Origin: Diphasiastrum complanatum
Taxonomy: Eukaryota > Streptophyta > Lycopodiopsida > Lycopodiales > Lycopodiaceae
Direction of reading: 5' to 3'
NCBI GenBank assembly: GCA_029204225.1
Contig: CM055103.1
Location: forward strand, 3,729,419 to 3,793,418
Length of the DNA stretch: 64,000 bases
This document shows, in pieces, positions 1 to 14,190 of the stretch. The notes under the pieces were generated by a model that was not told where the DNA came from, did not search any database, and saw nothing but the letters and a program-made list of their open reading frames with translations. Each line of letters opens with the position of its first letter. The first letter of the stretch is position 1. A program made the position numbers and the translations under genes.

Positions 1-69
1 TTTTCACAAAAGCTATGAACAATCAAATATTGAAAACAAAAATTGAAAAACAAATAAAATTAAAAATCA

Positions 70-545
70 TTGAGATCAGGCTTGTTGAACTGGCAGAGCA
101 GGTTGCCAAAACTTGCGTAATTGGCTGCCATTCATCGGAGTATCAAATTGGTTTCCATCCAAGTGCTCAAGAATTATTGTGCCATAGTGCAGGATTTCCT
201 TCACTTTATACGGGCCTTCCTTGATCAACTTGGTTTTGTACATCAATGCAAGATCTCTTACTTTCAGATCCTTTTTGTGCAATCGACGATCGTGCCATGC
301 CTTGCGGCGGGCTTTCTCTGCTGCTAATGCATGAACTGTCATCAATTGAGTTCCACATAATTTGTGCAACGCTTCATGACATAGTTGTAAGGACTTATCA
401 TCATTTAACCGTTTTTTTGTCGCTATGCGTAAAGATGGGATTAAAAATTCAATCAGCATGACAACATCTTGACCACAGACTAGTTGAAAGGGTGTTTGAT
501 TTGTACTATTTTTGTAAGCGGTTCTGAATGCCCATAATGTTTTTC
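70..545 (-). pseudogene. Ty3/Gypsy integrase C-terminal fragment
   Basis: Read on the minus strand this encodes the end of a Gypsy integrase. It starts near 545 with a segment like WAFRTAYKNSTNQTPFQLV, the usual C-terminal integrase signature, and continues through LRIATKKR and KDLKVRDLALMYKTK to a GPY-type tail (EGPYKVKEI) and NGSQLRKFW at about 90. The frame is open from about 545 to 76. Nothing upstream on the minus strand (>545) continues it, so it is a detached piece. The sequence style is closer to non-chromodomain plant Gypsy lineages than to the chromovirus at 19-25 kb. No LTR is visible beside it. Confidence 0.75.
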
Positions 546-559
546 ATGAGTAGGATGAG

Positions 560-1163
560 TAAGGCTAATATTAAGATAGAAATTGTAACAAGACATTTTT
601 CAAGGCTACCATTTTTGTTGATGGGTAGTTAGTTGATAAGTGGAATGTTAAAACCTTAAGACATTGTGCAACATGACTTTTTTTTAGTGGCTTTTATATT
701 AGTCATATTTTTAGAGTGTATATTTATTTGAGTTGTTTAGCTTTGAAGTGTGATTTGTTTTGCACAATTAAAATATCATAGGCATTGAAGAGTGTGAGAT
801 TTTTATGAGGAATGCTCAAATTTTGTGCACTTACACTTTTTTTACGTGGCTTCCACGTGTCTTTTGATAAATAATGTGAGGGAATTTTAACATAGTAGGC
901 AACAATAATTTTTGAAATGATTTTTTATAAAAATAGTATATATTGAGAATCTGATATAGGAACCGGTGGTTCTTAATAGTGTAATAACCGGCAGATTGAG
1001 AATCATCAAGATTTATCTTATAAGATATTATTGAGAACTGCCAGGTGTAAATATTCTGAATGTAATTTTAGTACCCTGAACCGGCAGCTCTTGGTTTTAA
1101 AAAAAAGGGCAATACCCTGAATCGGCGGGTATCATAAATATGTGAGAACCGCCCAACACTGAT
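560..1163. other. Non-coding stretch with ACCGGC-type repeated motifs
   Basis: No gene is seen. Between about 958 and 1146 short variants of a motif recur in both orientations (ggaaccggtggttctt, aaccggcagattgag, gagaactgccag, gaaccggcagctctt, gaatcggcggg, gagaaccgccc). Such clustered GC-rich motifs resemble subterminal repeats of DNA transposons, but no terminal inverted repeat or transposase is recognisable here. Confidence 0.4.
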
Positions 1164-2099
1164 ATATACCCCTCTCCGTCCCTGCCTGTATGACTTCCTC
1201 CCTACCTTGCCCTCCTACGACCTACCTACTCCCATTCCCTCTCCTCCCTGCCTACGGCGTTAGCAAGAGATCCTGATTCGGAAATATTCTACGGAATGTT
1301 CAGAAGAACATATCTCACAATATTATTTTCCCTCTTATTTAATTAGTGCCCTAAAGAGATTTTTTTTGCCATAAGTTTTAGATATTTTCAGGGTTCCATG
1401 TATTTTTTTACGAGCACTCAATGTTTCATGGATTCCAAAAATTTATAGAATTCAGTTTTGATTTTTATAGGGACCCCCTTTTCCTAAGTTTCAACTAATT
1501 CAATTTTTTCCTAGTTCTTTGGATCACCATAACTTTTTAGTTTGACCTCGGATTTCAGTCGGGTAAGAATGAAAAGTGATCAGAACGACAAGCCTGACAT
1601 TGCTAAGTTATCGAAAGTTTGTAATAATTAATTTTCAATTTTTTTAAAGACCCCCTTTTTTGTTCCCCTCAATCAAATTTTCTAAAATCCTCATATCGTC
1701 TTTTTCTGAGCTCGAAATTGAATACTGTAAAAAGCAAAAGTGTTCAGTTTTATATGACCTACAAGTTTTTGCCTTTTCAATTTCACTCATTGTAGAACTC
1801 TGAGTTATAAGTGGGTGGAGAAAAGAGCATTTCAGTTAATTATCAGAGTCCATTGCACATAAACTTCAGCTTAGTATACCGTAACTTACAAGTCTTTCAT
1901 TTCTCGAGATAGATGTGGATTCTGATTTTGAGTATATAGATGACGCTAACTCTAAATACAAAGGTCAATGTAACTATGATTTTGAATATCAGTATTATGA
2001 GCACATCGATGGCGAATCCAATCAGTATGAACATGTGTCATATGGAGGCTATCTGGAAACTAATGAAAAACATTTCGATGATTATGATGATCAACAAGT
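1164..2099 (+). repeat. Dispersed direct repeat, copy A (leader and gag start of a retroelement)
   Basis: This block is repeated at 10367-11275 with high identity by eye, including the stretch with atcctgattcggaaatatt and the short reading frame that follows. Homology begins immediately after a TATATA tract in both copies. It appears to be the 5' leader and start of gag of one retroelement family. The two copies differ by scattered substitutions and small indels, so the duplication is not recent. Confidence 0.8.
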
Positions 2100-3515
2100 T
2101 TAACAGATCAGTCAACATAATCCAAGTGGTGGTCCTTATAGTAGTGACAGTGACAATGAGCAGCTTAATTCACGTCAATCAGAACGTCACCATTACAAAT
2201 ATCTTTATGTGGACCAGTCTTCCCAGCCTATGGGGGGAAACAATTTTTCACAAGTTTGATGGTAGAATTGCTCATATGGATGTGAGAGTATGGTTGGACA
2301 ACTTTCGCAGGTATTTTCAATCACATCCAAGTAGTGACCATGACAAGATTCAATTTGCAGGAACATACCTTGATGGGTCTGCAAAAATCTGGTGGCAATA
2401 TTGGATGCAGTGTGAAGAACCTAATGTTACCACTGATAAATGACCAATCTTTGTACAAAAATGCATCAAAGAATTTGAATGTACAGATGGCCAAGTATGG
2501 CATTCTACCTAGCAAACGTCTACTATTGAGATTTATTGCAATGACTTCAAACAGATGGACAAATATGGTTATTCGGTGGAGGAATTCAACACAATGAACT
2601 TCATTTTTTTTTAGGCTTGAAGCTTGAAATAAGGACTTGCTTATCTAAGGATATATAGCAGGAGACTTGGATAATGTCTCTATCTGACATAAGATCTCAT
2701 GTTCATACCATAGAACATGAACTAAACAAGGGCCAACATGCCACTATATTTGAATACTTAACTCCATTAGAGCGCACTTTGGAGGTATGTCAGTCGTTGA
2801 ATATTTAGAACATTATAAGGTAGTTACAAAAGCTGAAGGATTAGGACAAAGTTAGACTAAGATTCAAGTGAGAAAAACTGTCAATTCAGGAATCCAAAAA
2901 AATGACAGGCCAAATGATTGTGGTGAATCATCATCAACATCATCAGAGGATGAATTGGAAGTACAAAAAGATGATAAAGATAATTCTTCATCAACATCAT
3001 CAGTGAATGAATCAGAAGTGCAACATGATGAAGAAGTACAACTATCAACAATGGAAAAGCCCATTTAGCAAATAGATCAATCAACTTCATCAACAACTTT
3101 TGATTCCCCATTGAATTCACAAGACATGGCCAATCAACATTTATCCAGTGTACACTGGATCGGCAACATAAATGTAATTCTCAATTTAAACCAAGCAAGC
3201 CAATTCCAAATGCGAGCACAATGTCAATGCAAGGACACCAAAAATCACCTGAGGATAACGAAGACGATGCAGAAGATTATGAGGGCAATTTTTTTGTTTT
3301 CAACATTGATCTTCAAATGAGCATTACAAAGGACAATTCAGGCAATGAAGTTGCCAATGAGGCAAATCACTCAAGGACCACATCTTCCTTGAGATCACAA
3401 GAACTATCGCATCACATTCAACCAGAAGACTTGTCTAAGACATCTTGTGAAATGGGACCAATAGACAAGGATAAAATTGATCTATATGAATGTTTCTGTT
3501 GGAAGTATTTCTAGT
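1915..3515 (+). pseudogene. Degenerate retrotransposon gag region
   Basis: The reading frame opens in frame 1 at about 1915 (acidic, Tyr/Asp-rich start) and passes through frame 2. There, around 2270-2420, it shows a plant Gypsy gag core: VRVWLDNFRRYFQ, then FAGTYLDGSAKIWWQYW. Further gag-like text (SLSDIRSHVHTIEHELNKG) follows near 2680 and a Ser/Glu/Asp-rich segment at 2868-3068. Several frame changes and stops interrupt it, so no functional Gag can be made. The tail to 3515 is hydrophilic and unassigned. Part of this region (2978-3090) reappears in copy B at 11277-11390. Confidence 0.65.
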
Positions 3516-3526
3516 TCGTGTGGTGG

Positions 3527-4304
3527 CTAGATCTACTTACGGGTGTAGTATAGGGATGTAGAGATTCGTCCACTTTCTAAGTTTCTACAACAGGCTTCAA
3601 CGGAAATACGGAAATAATCAACAAAGATGAGAGCACCAAGGCTTACCCAACTAGTGCTCGAAACGAAAATAAAACTATTTAGAAACAATAATAAAAATTC
3701 TTGCTAAGGCAAACCCAACTAGCAAGATTGCTAAACTAAGACCTAAATTGACACCCAGAGGGTTTGAAAGGTAAATTGCGGCTAACTAAATAAACCAATA
3801 GAAACATGTCACAATAATCCAATGAAAGGAGGCAAGAGGAGGCCCGAGCACCTTCCCTCAAGCTATGCACCTTCCAATGGGAACACAAAGAAATAGAATG
3901 ATAATCTCAATAGAGTGCAATTTAGCATAATCTCAGAGTGTTGTTTACAAGGCAAATACCTCTCCTTTTATGGCAAGGAGGGTCTTCCAGAAGTATCTAC
4001 TAACTTATGGGACTAATCTGTTTCTAGCCTGTCTAGAACTTCTAACTTAGGATAAAGAACTTCAAAGTTTCTTAACTTAGGAAAACTTAAAATAAAATAT
4101 TTCTAATCTTAAGTTTCCTAAGTCTAAGTTCTAAATCTAAGTTTAAGCTATTTTATTATTATTTAAGCTTCTACTCATGGGCTTACAAAACACATGCCAT
4201 GGTTGAAGTTTATTGATAGATACTCATACGTGGACTTACAAAACACATGCCACGAATTTTTATTTTTTTCTTTTTATTTTCTCTGTATTAGCACAGTTGC
4301 TAAC
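3527..4304 (-). repeat. Probable minus-strand LTR, start at 4304
   Basis: On the minus strand a purine-rich tract (rc of ctccctcctt, 4310-4320) precedes TGTTAGCAAC at 4304, which fits a polypurine tract followed by the 5' end of an LTR. The first 165 bp (4140-4304) are repeated at 4435-4600. The other LTR end could not be fixed; 3527 is only the leftmost plausible point. No coding sequence was recognised in 3530-4140. Confidence 0.4.
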
Positions 4305-4434
4305 ATTATCTCCCTCCTTATTGGATTGGTGCTCCCACACCAATCGAAGCCTTTTCGTCCTGGATCTTTTGTGCTTCTTGGAGGCGAGACTGTTGCTGGG
4401 GGGAGTGGTAGATTGTAGTGCCGATGCCCTCCAT

Positions 4435-4600
4435 CTTAAGCTATTTTATTATTATTTAAGCTTCTACTAATGGGCTTACAAAACACGTGCCATGGTTGAA
4501 GTTTATTGACAAATACTCATACGTGGACTTACAAAACACATGCCATGGAGTTTCATTTCTTTCTTTTTATTTTCTCTATATTAGCACAGTTGCTAACAGT
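4435..4600 (-). repeat. Second, truncated copy of the LTR-like repeat
   Basis: This matches 4140-4304 nearly base for base: it shares agctattttattattattt, the repeated cttacaaaacac(a/g)tgcca segments and agcacagttgctaac. The 130 bp between the copies (4305-4434) contains the inverted pair attggtg...caccaat and the purine tract, and looks like the very end of an element interior. Confidence 0.6.
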
Positions 4601-5035
4601 TTCACATTCAGTATAGAGTGCACAATGGAATGTAATATACAAACTGGAAATTGTCCTAGCTACGAGGTTGGACAAACAATTAAACATCCATCATATCAAA
4701 GTTTTCAATTTGTGGTTCAAAGTATTGGAGATATCAATATCTTTGAGCATGAATGATGTAATCTATGAAAGATTCTTTGCAGAGACTTTGAGTGAAAGAG
4801 ATATCATTACTTTTTGCAAGCATCTCATTCACTCTATCTTGCTGGAAATGGATATTCACTCCGAACAAGCAATATGGTGCTCCATCAACCTCTTCTTCAA
4901 CCATCATTTTTGCTTCATGGGAACAAGGATTACAGACTAAAGCTAACAAAATGGATTCAATTCAACAGCTTTGGATCTGTAATGAGACAATATTTATTTT
5001 TGGATGACACATCCTTAATCGTGACTACTTAACCA
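4601..5035. other. Unassigned segment between retroelement fragments
   Basis: No recognisable gene. Two overlapping short open frames (4668-4940 and 4814-5032) encode proteins I cannot place. One is rich in Leu/His and ends at the start of the Copia integrase fragment. It may be a remnant of a captured or older element. Confidence 0.25.
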
Positions 5036-5040
5036 AGGCG

Positions 5041-5515
5041 ATCAAGCTAATTCGACAAGCGTCTTCATTTTTGAGGACAAAAATGTTTAAGTTGGGTGTT
5101 CCTCACACAACACCACATGAACTATGGTGGGGTAGAAAGCCCAATCTGATGCACATTCGGATATTTGGTAGTGCAACTTATGCACATGTTCCAGACAAGC
5201 TTCCAAAGAAGCTCGATGAGAAAGTCGAACAAGGATACCTCGTCGGGTATGACAACCATTCGTCGTACTACAGGATCTACATGCCAGAGACAAATCAAGT
5301 GAAGACAATCAGAGATGTCAAGTTCGATGAGACTAGAACAATGGGTGATGATGATTCAGCCATCCATGAAGACTTAGGAAAGCAGTACTACAACCTGCCA
5401 ACCATGATAGAGGGAGCAGAACCCGAATACTCAGACAAAGATGTCCGAATTCCTCATTAGCTGAGTGACGAATCAGATGAAGAAAGGACAACAAGCATGC
5501 CTGCAGCTCGAACGT
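5041..5515 (+). pseudogene. Copia integrase C-terminal fragment
   Basis: The frame encodes the region after the Copia integrase core. TTPHELWWGRKPN is the usual T-P-x-E-x-W-x-G/K-x-K-P motif. It is followed by IRIFGSATYAHVP, EQGYLVGYDNHSS and the VIxxRDVxFDE-like IRDVKFDET near residue 85. The rest is an acidic linker to the reverse transcriptase, with a stop at 5460. No RT follows; the next 1.5 kb is non-coding. A Copia RT/RNase H fragment of possibly the same family lies at 11396-12950. Confidence 0.75.
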
Positions 5516-7380
5516 AGTGGTAGATGTGGTAGGATTAGGTTGCAAATGTTCCAACGAGGTGTCCTAGATCACTCCTAGTTAGGGAGGAGCTTGGGTGTGT
5601 GAAATATATCGATACTTCTCTCTCTTGGATTCATTGGGTTATGAGCTTGGTAGCTAGATGTTGTCGGAGTGCATTCTCACTCCTATCATCATCAAAATAC
5701 TCCTAGTTGTCCATAGCTCAAGGGCTAGATCCGATTGATGTAGATTTTGGTTGGGTTGCTTTGTTTCACCAATGAGTTAAGTGAAAAAAATTATAAAAGC
5801 AAAAAAAAAAATTGCATAACATGTGGCAATAGTTTCAGTTCATAAAGTGTTGGGAATCAAGATTTTTTGATATGATAAAATTATCATCTTGTATAGAAAC
5901 TATGGTTGGATTGAACATGAAATTGCAATGCATGAACAATACTTGTGTATCAACTAACCCTTAACTTGTTAATAGGAGATATTTAGGCATATTATTTAAT
6001 CAAATTTGTTCTTAATGGAAATTAATTTTTCGGAGGAAAATAGGATGAATAGTAAATCACCTCCTTTAACCAATTCTCATTCCTAAATCTATCATGAAAA
6101 AGGAGATGATTGTTGAGACTTAGGGTTAAATAAAAGAGGGGAGGTGTTTGGAAAGTAGGAGTTAGTCCAAGGTTGGAGTTCGGAAAATTTCCTTGAATCC
6201 TAGCCTTGTATAGTGAAGTTAAATAAAAGAGGGGAGGTGTTTGGAAAGTAGGAGTTAGTCCAAGGTTGGAGTTCGGAAAATTTCCTTGAATCCTAGCCTT
6301 GTATTGTTGAATGAAATTCAAAACGGAAATTTTTTGCAGTCACGATTTGGAGGCTCCAACCAAATATCTAATTGAATAGTTCACTTGAATAATGTAAAAT
6401 TTATTCTTATGAAAACTCCTCGACAACCAAGATATGTAGCCTCTATAAACTCAAGGATGTGGCAAAGGGATTGTAACTAATGGATGAATTGTAGTTTAAA
6501 TTACTTTTCTACAAGTTTAGTAGCAATAAGGAATATCTAGTTGTAGAGGATATTTGCTACTAATGAATTAGATGTTCAATGTGATAATAATTCCAATAGG
6601 ATTCTTCCAATTAATTCTGTTCCTTTGTGATGATGGATTTTTAGATTCATTCTAAATAGCTATAGTGGATCTAAGAGGTGAAATTCTTTCTAAAAATATG
6701 GTTGTAAGGCCAAGTTCCTATATGTTTTATAGGAAGTTCTAATTGGAGTGTTTGATCTTTGGATGATAAGATCATGAAGTAGAGGAGTTTCTTGGAAGAA
6801 AAACCTATGGTATGAGACACAAGCAATTCCATAGGGGAGATGCAATATTGATTGGATCTAGTTAACAATGGTGGTGTATGGGAACCAACTCCATAGGGTC
6901 CTAAAGACTTCTATTCCGCGGACCCCCCACGTTTAAAAAAAAATACGGTTATCTTTCTATTTCCGCTGACCTGTCTCGTTGGGTTTGTCCGTCCGTTGGC
7001 AGAGGAGAGAGAAAACCAGCGATGAAGAGAGGGGGGTGGGGGGCTGCTGGCAAGAAAACTGGTGGGTGCCAGGATTGCCTATGTGGAGGCTAGGTGGCAA
7101 GGAAAGGCCACATGGCAGTGGGTAGGCAAGCATGGAGAGGGAGACATGCCTCTCCTACAAGTTTTCATGAGAAAATGAGGTGGAGGTGGTGGTGCATGCT
7201 TCTTCTTGCTCTCTCTTATTCTTTATGGCAGCCATGGACAATACCATTTGGATTGTGAAGTGCGAGCAAGATTAGTCTTGTATCTACCTGCCTTGAGTTG
7301 CTTTTGATTTTTTTCAGTTCTCTCTTTCTTAATTCACCTCTCTTGCTTTTGATATATGGATCCTAATCCTACCACATAGC
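5516..7380. other. Non-coding stretch
   Basis: No gene is recognised. It contains the 93-bp tandem duplication at 6126-6304 and a GC-richer patch at about 6900-7200 that may be leader sequence of the gag fragment that starts at 7383. Confidence 0.5.
6126..6304. repeat. Tandem duplication, 93-bp unit, two copies
   Basis: The unit beginning ttaaataaaagaggggaggt occurs at 6126 and again at 6219, essentially identical until about 6304. The period is a multiple of three, which creates a repeated minus-strand reading frame that is not evidence of a protein. Confidence 0.95.
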
Positions 7381-7382
7381 CC

Positions 7383-8160
7383 ATGTCTCCTGCTCATAAG
7401 GTAATGACATCAACCTCTACTATGGATTCCGAAGCTTTGTTGCTTGCAATTAACAATCTGCAGCAATAGATTATTGATTTGCAATCAAAACACTCTCGGG
7501 ATCAGCATGATTTGAAGAAGTTGATGCAGTTAAGATAGCTATTGCGTCAACCCTTGTTCACCCCTGAGATTTTTGTTGGGGAAAAGAAGGATACAACCTC
7601 GGAGGTGGTCTTGTCGTGGATCGCGATCGATGGGCACTTCTCCATGCACAATTCTTCCGACAACAACAAGATCAATCTAGCCATCATGTACCTGCGAGGT
7701 AAAGCTTTCACATGGTGGCAAGATTTGAGGGGTAAGCTTGAAGTTCCTTCCTTCCTATTCTTGATGACTTTGAATTTTATCGTCCGTATGCAATGATCCA
7801 TATGGGAACTGGCCCCTGGATCAGTATTTACAAGAATTTTAGGATGTCTATTATTGTTTTGCAACTAGAATAGACCCACTTTTAGTAAAGTTGCATTTCC
7901 AAAGAAATCGAAAGATAAGGCAAAAGATGGGTCTTCGGGTTCTAGTAAACCGACGAAAAGATCTACCTTGGACTAGGAAACCTTTATGAAAGCCAGAAGC
8001 GACAATCTGTGCTTTAATTGCATGGAACCAGGTCATGTCGCGAAGGAATGTATGAAGAAATGGAAAGCTAAAGGGGCATCTTTTAAGACGCCAGGTAACT
8101 CTAGCATATCTAATGTAGATCTTTCCTTTGCTGGTAATTCTGTGTGTGAGCATTGTTGTT
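7383..8160 (+). pseudogene. Gypsy gag fragment with CCHC zinc knuckle
   Basis: From an ATG at 7383 the frame reads a Gypsy-type Gag. A coiled-coil-like start (LLLAINNLQQ) leads to the core FVGEKKDTTSEVVLSWI and LAIMYLRGKAFTWWQDLRG at 7575-7735. A zinc knuckle CFNCMEPGHVAKEC (C-x2-C-x4-H-x4-C) lies at about 8010-8051. All are in the same frame, with in-frame stops at about 7467 and 7536 and a break after 7796. Gag binds element RNA in the virus-like particle. No protease or polymerase follows. Confidence 0.75.
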
Positions 8161-8199
8161 TTAACATGGTTGTTTTTGTCCTCATGACCTCATTCAAAT

Positions 8200-10300
<2,101 letters not shown>

Positions 10301-10301
10301 C

Positions 10302-10303
10302 TC

Positions 10304-10366
<63 letters not shown>
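10302..10366. repeat. Compound (CT)n(TA)n microsatellite
   Basis: A CT run of about 26 bp passes directly into about 38 bp of TA. It abuts the start of repeat copy B; in copy A the same junction is a short TATATA. Confidence 0.95.
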
Positions 10367-10368
<2 letters not shown>

Positions 10369-11390
10369 CCTCTCCGTCCCTGCCTGCGTGACTTCCTCCC
10401 TACCTTGCCCTCCTACGGCCTACACACTCCTATTCCCTCTCCTCCCTGCGTGCAGGGCCAGCAAGAGATCCTGATTCGGAAATATTTCGCGGAATATTCG
10501 AAAGAACATATCTCAGAATATTATTTTCTCTCTTATTTACTTAGTGTCCTAAAGAGATTTTTTTTGCCATCAGTTTTAAATATTTTCACAGTTCCATGTA
10601 TTTTTTTACAAGCACTCAATGTCTCATGGATTCCAAAAATTTATAGAATTCAATTTTGATTTTTATTAGGACCCCCTTTTCCTAAGTTTCAACTGATTCA
10701 ATTTTTTCCTAGTTCTTTGGATCACCATAACTGTTTAGTTTGACCTTGGATTTCAATCGGGTAAGAACAAAAAGTGATCCAAACGACAAGCCGGACATTG
10801 CTAAGTTATCGAAACTTTGTAATTACTAATGTTCAATTTTTTTCAAGACCCCATTTTTTGTTCCCCTTAATCAAATTTTCTAAAATCCTCATATCGTCTT
10901 CTTCTGAGCTCGGAATTGAATACTGTAAAAAGCAAAAGTGTTCAGTTTTATATGACCTACAAGTTTTTGCCTTTTCAATTTCACTCATGGTAGAACTCCG
11001 AGTTTTAAGTGGGTGGAGAAAAGAGCATTTCAGTTAATTATCAGAGTCCATTGCACATAAACTTCAGCTTAGTATACCGTAACTTACAAGTCTTTCATTT
11101 CTCGAGATGGATGTGGATTCTAATTTTGAGTATATAGATGACGTTGACTCTCAATGTAACTATGATTTTGAATATCAGTATTATGAGCACATCGATGGCG
11201 AATCCCATCAGTATGAACATGTGTCATATGGAGACTATCTGGAACATAATGAAAAACATTTCGATGATTATGATATAAATTCTTCATCAACATCATCAGT
11301 GAATGAATCAGAAGTGCAACATGATGAAGAAATACAACTATCAACAATGGAAAAGCCCATTTAGCAAATAGATCAATTAACTTCATCAAC
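10367..11390 (+). repeat. Dispersed direct repeat, copy B, with internal deletion
   Basis: Positions 10367-11275 match 1164-2099. At 11275 the sequence jumps to the equivalent of 2978 and matches 2978-3090 up to 11390, so about 0.88 kb of the gag region present in copy A is missing. The deletion junction carries a short gata/gat microhomology. After 11390 the sequence switches abruptly to a Copia reverse transcriptase fragment. Confidence 0.8.
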
Positions 11391-11395
11391 AGTTG

Positions 11396-12950
11396 TGGAT
11401 TCAATGACGAATCACAAACTTTCGAGAAAGTCATCGACAGTCTAGACAAGGACAAATGGATCTAAGCCATGAACGAAGATATCGAATCCATGAAGAAGAA
11501 TGAGGTATAGACATTGCAGCCAATACCAGACAAGCGAAAGATAGTGCAATGCAAATGGGTATCAAGCTGAAGTACAGATAAATGGAAATGTTTTGAGGTA
11601 CAAATCCAGACTTGTAGCGAAGGGATTTTCTCAGAAGTATGACATTGACTACACTGATACCTTCTCTCTAGTCGTGAAGCATGCGTCCCTACATTTACTA
11701 TTTGCATATGCAGCCGCTTATGACCTCAGGTTTAACATAGTCGATGAGAATACAACATTCGTACATGGCGAATTGGACGAAGAAGTCTACATGGACCAAC
11801 TTTTGGGTTACATATGTGAATCACTTCCCACCTATGCCTGCCGAATGCATAAAAGTATCTACGGTTTGAAGCAATCTGTGCGACAATGGTACGAGAAGAA
11901 GGATCATGCCCTACGATCCTTAGGTTTTCTGCCATTGATGGCCGATTACAATGTTTATGTAAAGGTCACACATGAGGAGATCATCATTGTTGTTGTGTAC
12001 GTGGATGACACATTGATATTATGCAGAAGCGAAGAGCTGATTGTCGAAGTGAAGAGCGACATCTTGAAACATTTTGAGATAACAGATCTAGGAGAAGCCA
12101 GATGTTATTTAGGCTTGCAGATCGACCATGACTATGACGAAGGAAAGCTGTATCTTCATTAGTCCAAGTACGTTTAGAAGATCGTAGATGATTTCGGGAT
12201 GTCAGATTGCAAAGGGGCCAACACCCCAATGCTTGCAGGAACAATTCTGACAAACGACGATTGTTGAAGATTGACGAAGAAAAGGAGATAATGTAGCACA
12301 CGCCTTATAGGAGGCTAATTGGGTCGTTGATGTACCTAGCAGATAACACATGTCCCGACATTGTTTATGCTGTGTTTAGGATGAGCCAATTCAATGTGAA
12401 CCCAGGTCTTTTGCATTGTAAGTTCGCGAAGGGAATCCTGCAGTACCTTCAGAAGACGAAGGGTTTCGGGTTGTGTTACTCTCGCGATGCCGGACTCCAG
12501 ATGTACTCCTACAATGATGCAAGTAGGGCATCACTCAAGGACGACTGAAAAAGTGTCTCAGGAGGGTACACCATTGCAGCGAATGCAACCAAACTTTGGG
12601 TCAGCAAGAAGCAAACCATCACAGCTTCGTCATCCTATAAAGCAGAATATATCGCAGCCGCGAAGATGGCCAATGAACTCACATGGCTTAGACAGTTCCT
12701 CGACGGACTGGGTGAAACCACAAAAGAGCCTCTAATCTTGTAGATGGATAATACTTCTGCCATACACTTGACGAAGGATCCCGTGTTTCAATCAAGGATG
12801 AAACACACAGGTACCATCTGATAAGGGACCTAGTCAAAAAGAACGAGCCGAAAACCACTTTCATCGGAACGAAGCAGATGGTAGTAGTACCAAGCCCTTA
12901 GACAAAGGATTGTTCAAGAGGTAGAGGAAGAGTCTAGGTATCATAAAGCT
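11396..12950 (+). pseudogene. Copia reverse transcriptase / RNase H fragment
   Basis: The start matches the beginning of Copia RT (WI*AMNEDIESMKKNE at about 11457). The main open stretch 11593-12162 carries RLVAKGFSQKYDIDYTDTF, the KSIYGLKQ motif and the catalytic VVYVDDTLIL at about 11995. RNase H text follows across frame breaks: GYTIAANATKLWVSKKQ, then AEYIAAAKMANELTWLRQF near 12640-12700. Stops (for example 12162) and frameshifts make it non-functional. A purine tract ttgagagggag at 12959-12969 could be its polypurine tract, with an LTR starting near 12970. Confidence 0.85.
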
Positions 12951-12970
12951 ACCACGCTTTGAGAGGGAGT

Positions 12971-14062
12971 TGAAGAAACTAAATGTTTGTATCTACAATG
13001 CTTTGTTAGCTTTCAAGTTCGAGTCTGCAAAACTAGAAGGGAGCTACCCAAGGAATCTGTGAAGGATTTTAGATCATTCAAGATCGAAATTTATGTCCCT
13101 GATCTTTGGTTAAGAAGAGAGCAAACCAACAATCTTGCCAATGTAAAAAACTCAACATCTACATACAAAATGAGATGCAAACTATAAGAGATACTGATCA
13201 AACATGAACCAAAACATAGAATATAGTTGATGTCCATACAATAATAGTACCCTATTGTATTTCACATGTGTGGAACTGAAAATAACAATAAATGATCACG
13301 AAAGGCATTTGAAGAAGTATTCAAGTTTGTCTTTGTTTAGGAGGTTAGTGAGTCTCTTGACTGGTAGAAGTTGGCAAAATTTTGTCCACCTTTTGAAAGT
13401 TGCTTCTCTCAAGTATACCTATTTCTTTCACAATTGTTAGGATGTGGATACGGTCTTTCTAGTTTCATGAGAATGTTACCAGGCTTCTTGTTTAACAACA
13501 TATTGAAGGTGCTCTATAACATTTGAGGGATCAAGGGGGAGGAAATAGAAACCTTGTACAGGGGGTCAAAGCGTAGGAATGATCTTGCTAACAAAAAGCT
13601 CCATAGAACCCTAGAATTGGGCATCGAACGACCTAGTATATATGTGGCCCATGAGTGTAGAGCCAACATAGGATTCAATGGGAGGAAGAGTCTAGAGCCA
13701 CCCATTGGTTCGAGGTTGGTTAGATCCAACATGGGACTTCTAGTTGTTGCAAAATTAAACTTAGATCACTTTTCTAGCCTCATTTGACCATTTTGGATAG
13801 GTGGAATCACTTTTTCTAGGTACTTACTATTTTCAAAGTTTTTCCATATGTTGAATGTTTTAGGCTTCCAAAAATAGTCGCCCATCCATGTCATCATCCA
13901 AGTAGATTTTGTCTTTCAAATCTCATGATGTTAAGCTCTAGAATTTCTATTTTTATCATGTTAAGAAGGATGGTCAACTCATTTTTTGGGTTGGTCAACT
14001 TTACCATGGTCATCAGTCAACTCTAGGGTCGGCTGATATACACGTGTGATTGATCTCACACA
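12971..14062. other. Non-coding stretch, possibly LTR remnant
   Basis: No gene is recognised. The first part may be the 3' LTR of the preceding Copia fragment; there is no second LTR to prove it. Confidence 0.35.
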
Positions 14063-14185
14063 TGTGAATGTCAAAGTTCAAATTTGATTATGTGATCCTT
14101 CTACATGGTATTAAGAGAGGATTTTTGATATGTCACACCCAGGATTTGGTCAAGGGAGGTGGTCAACAAGTTTGGACTATGGTCA
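14063..14185. repeat. Direct repeat unit 1, copy 1 (copy 2 at 14420-14541)
   Basis: The unit from gtgaatgtcaaagttcaaat to ttggactatggtca occurs at 14063 and again at 14420 with very few differences. It belongs to a larger repeat family that continues with unit 2. Confidence 0.9.
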
Positions 14186-14190
14186 GCAAC

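Noticed and set aside
6022-6321. Minus-strand protein with a 31-residue repeat
   Set aside because: The repeat comes from the 93-bp DNA tandem duplication; no other sign of coding.
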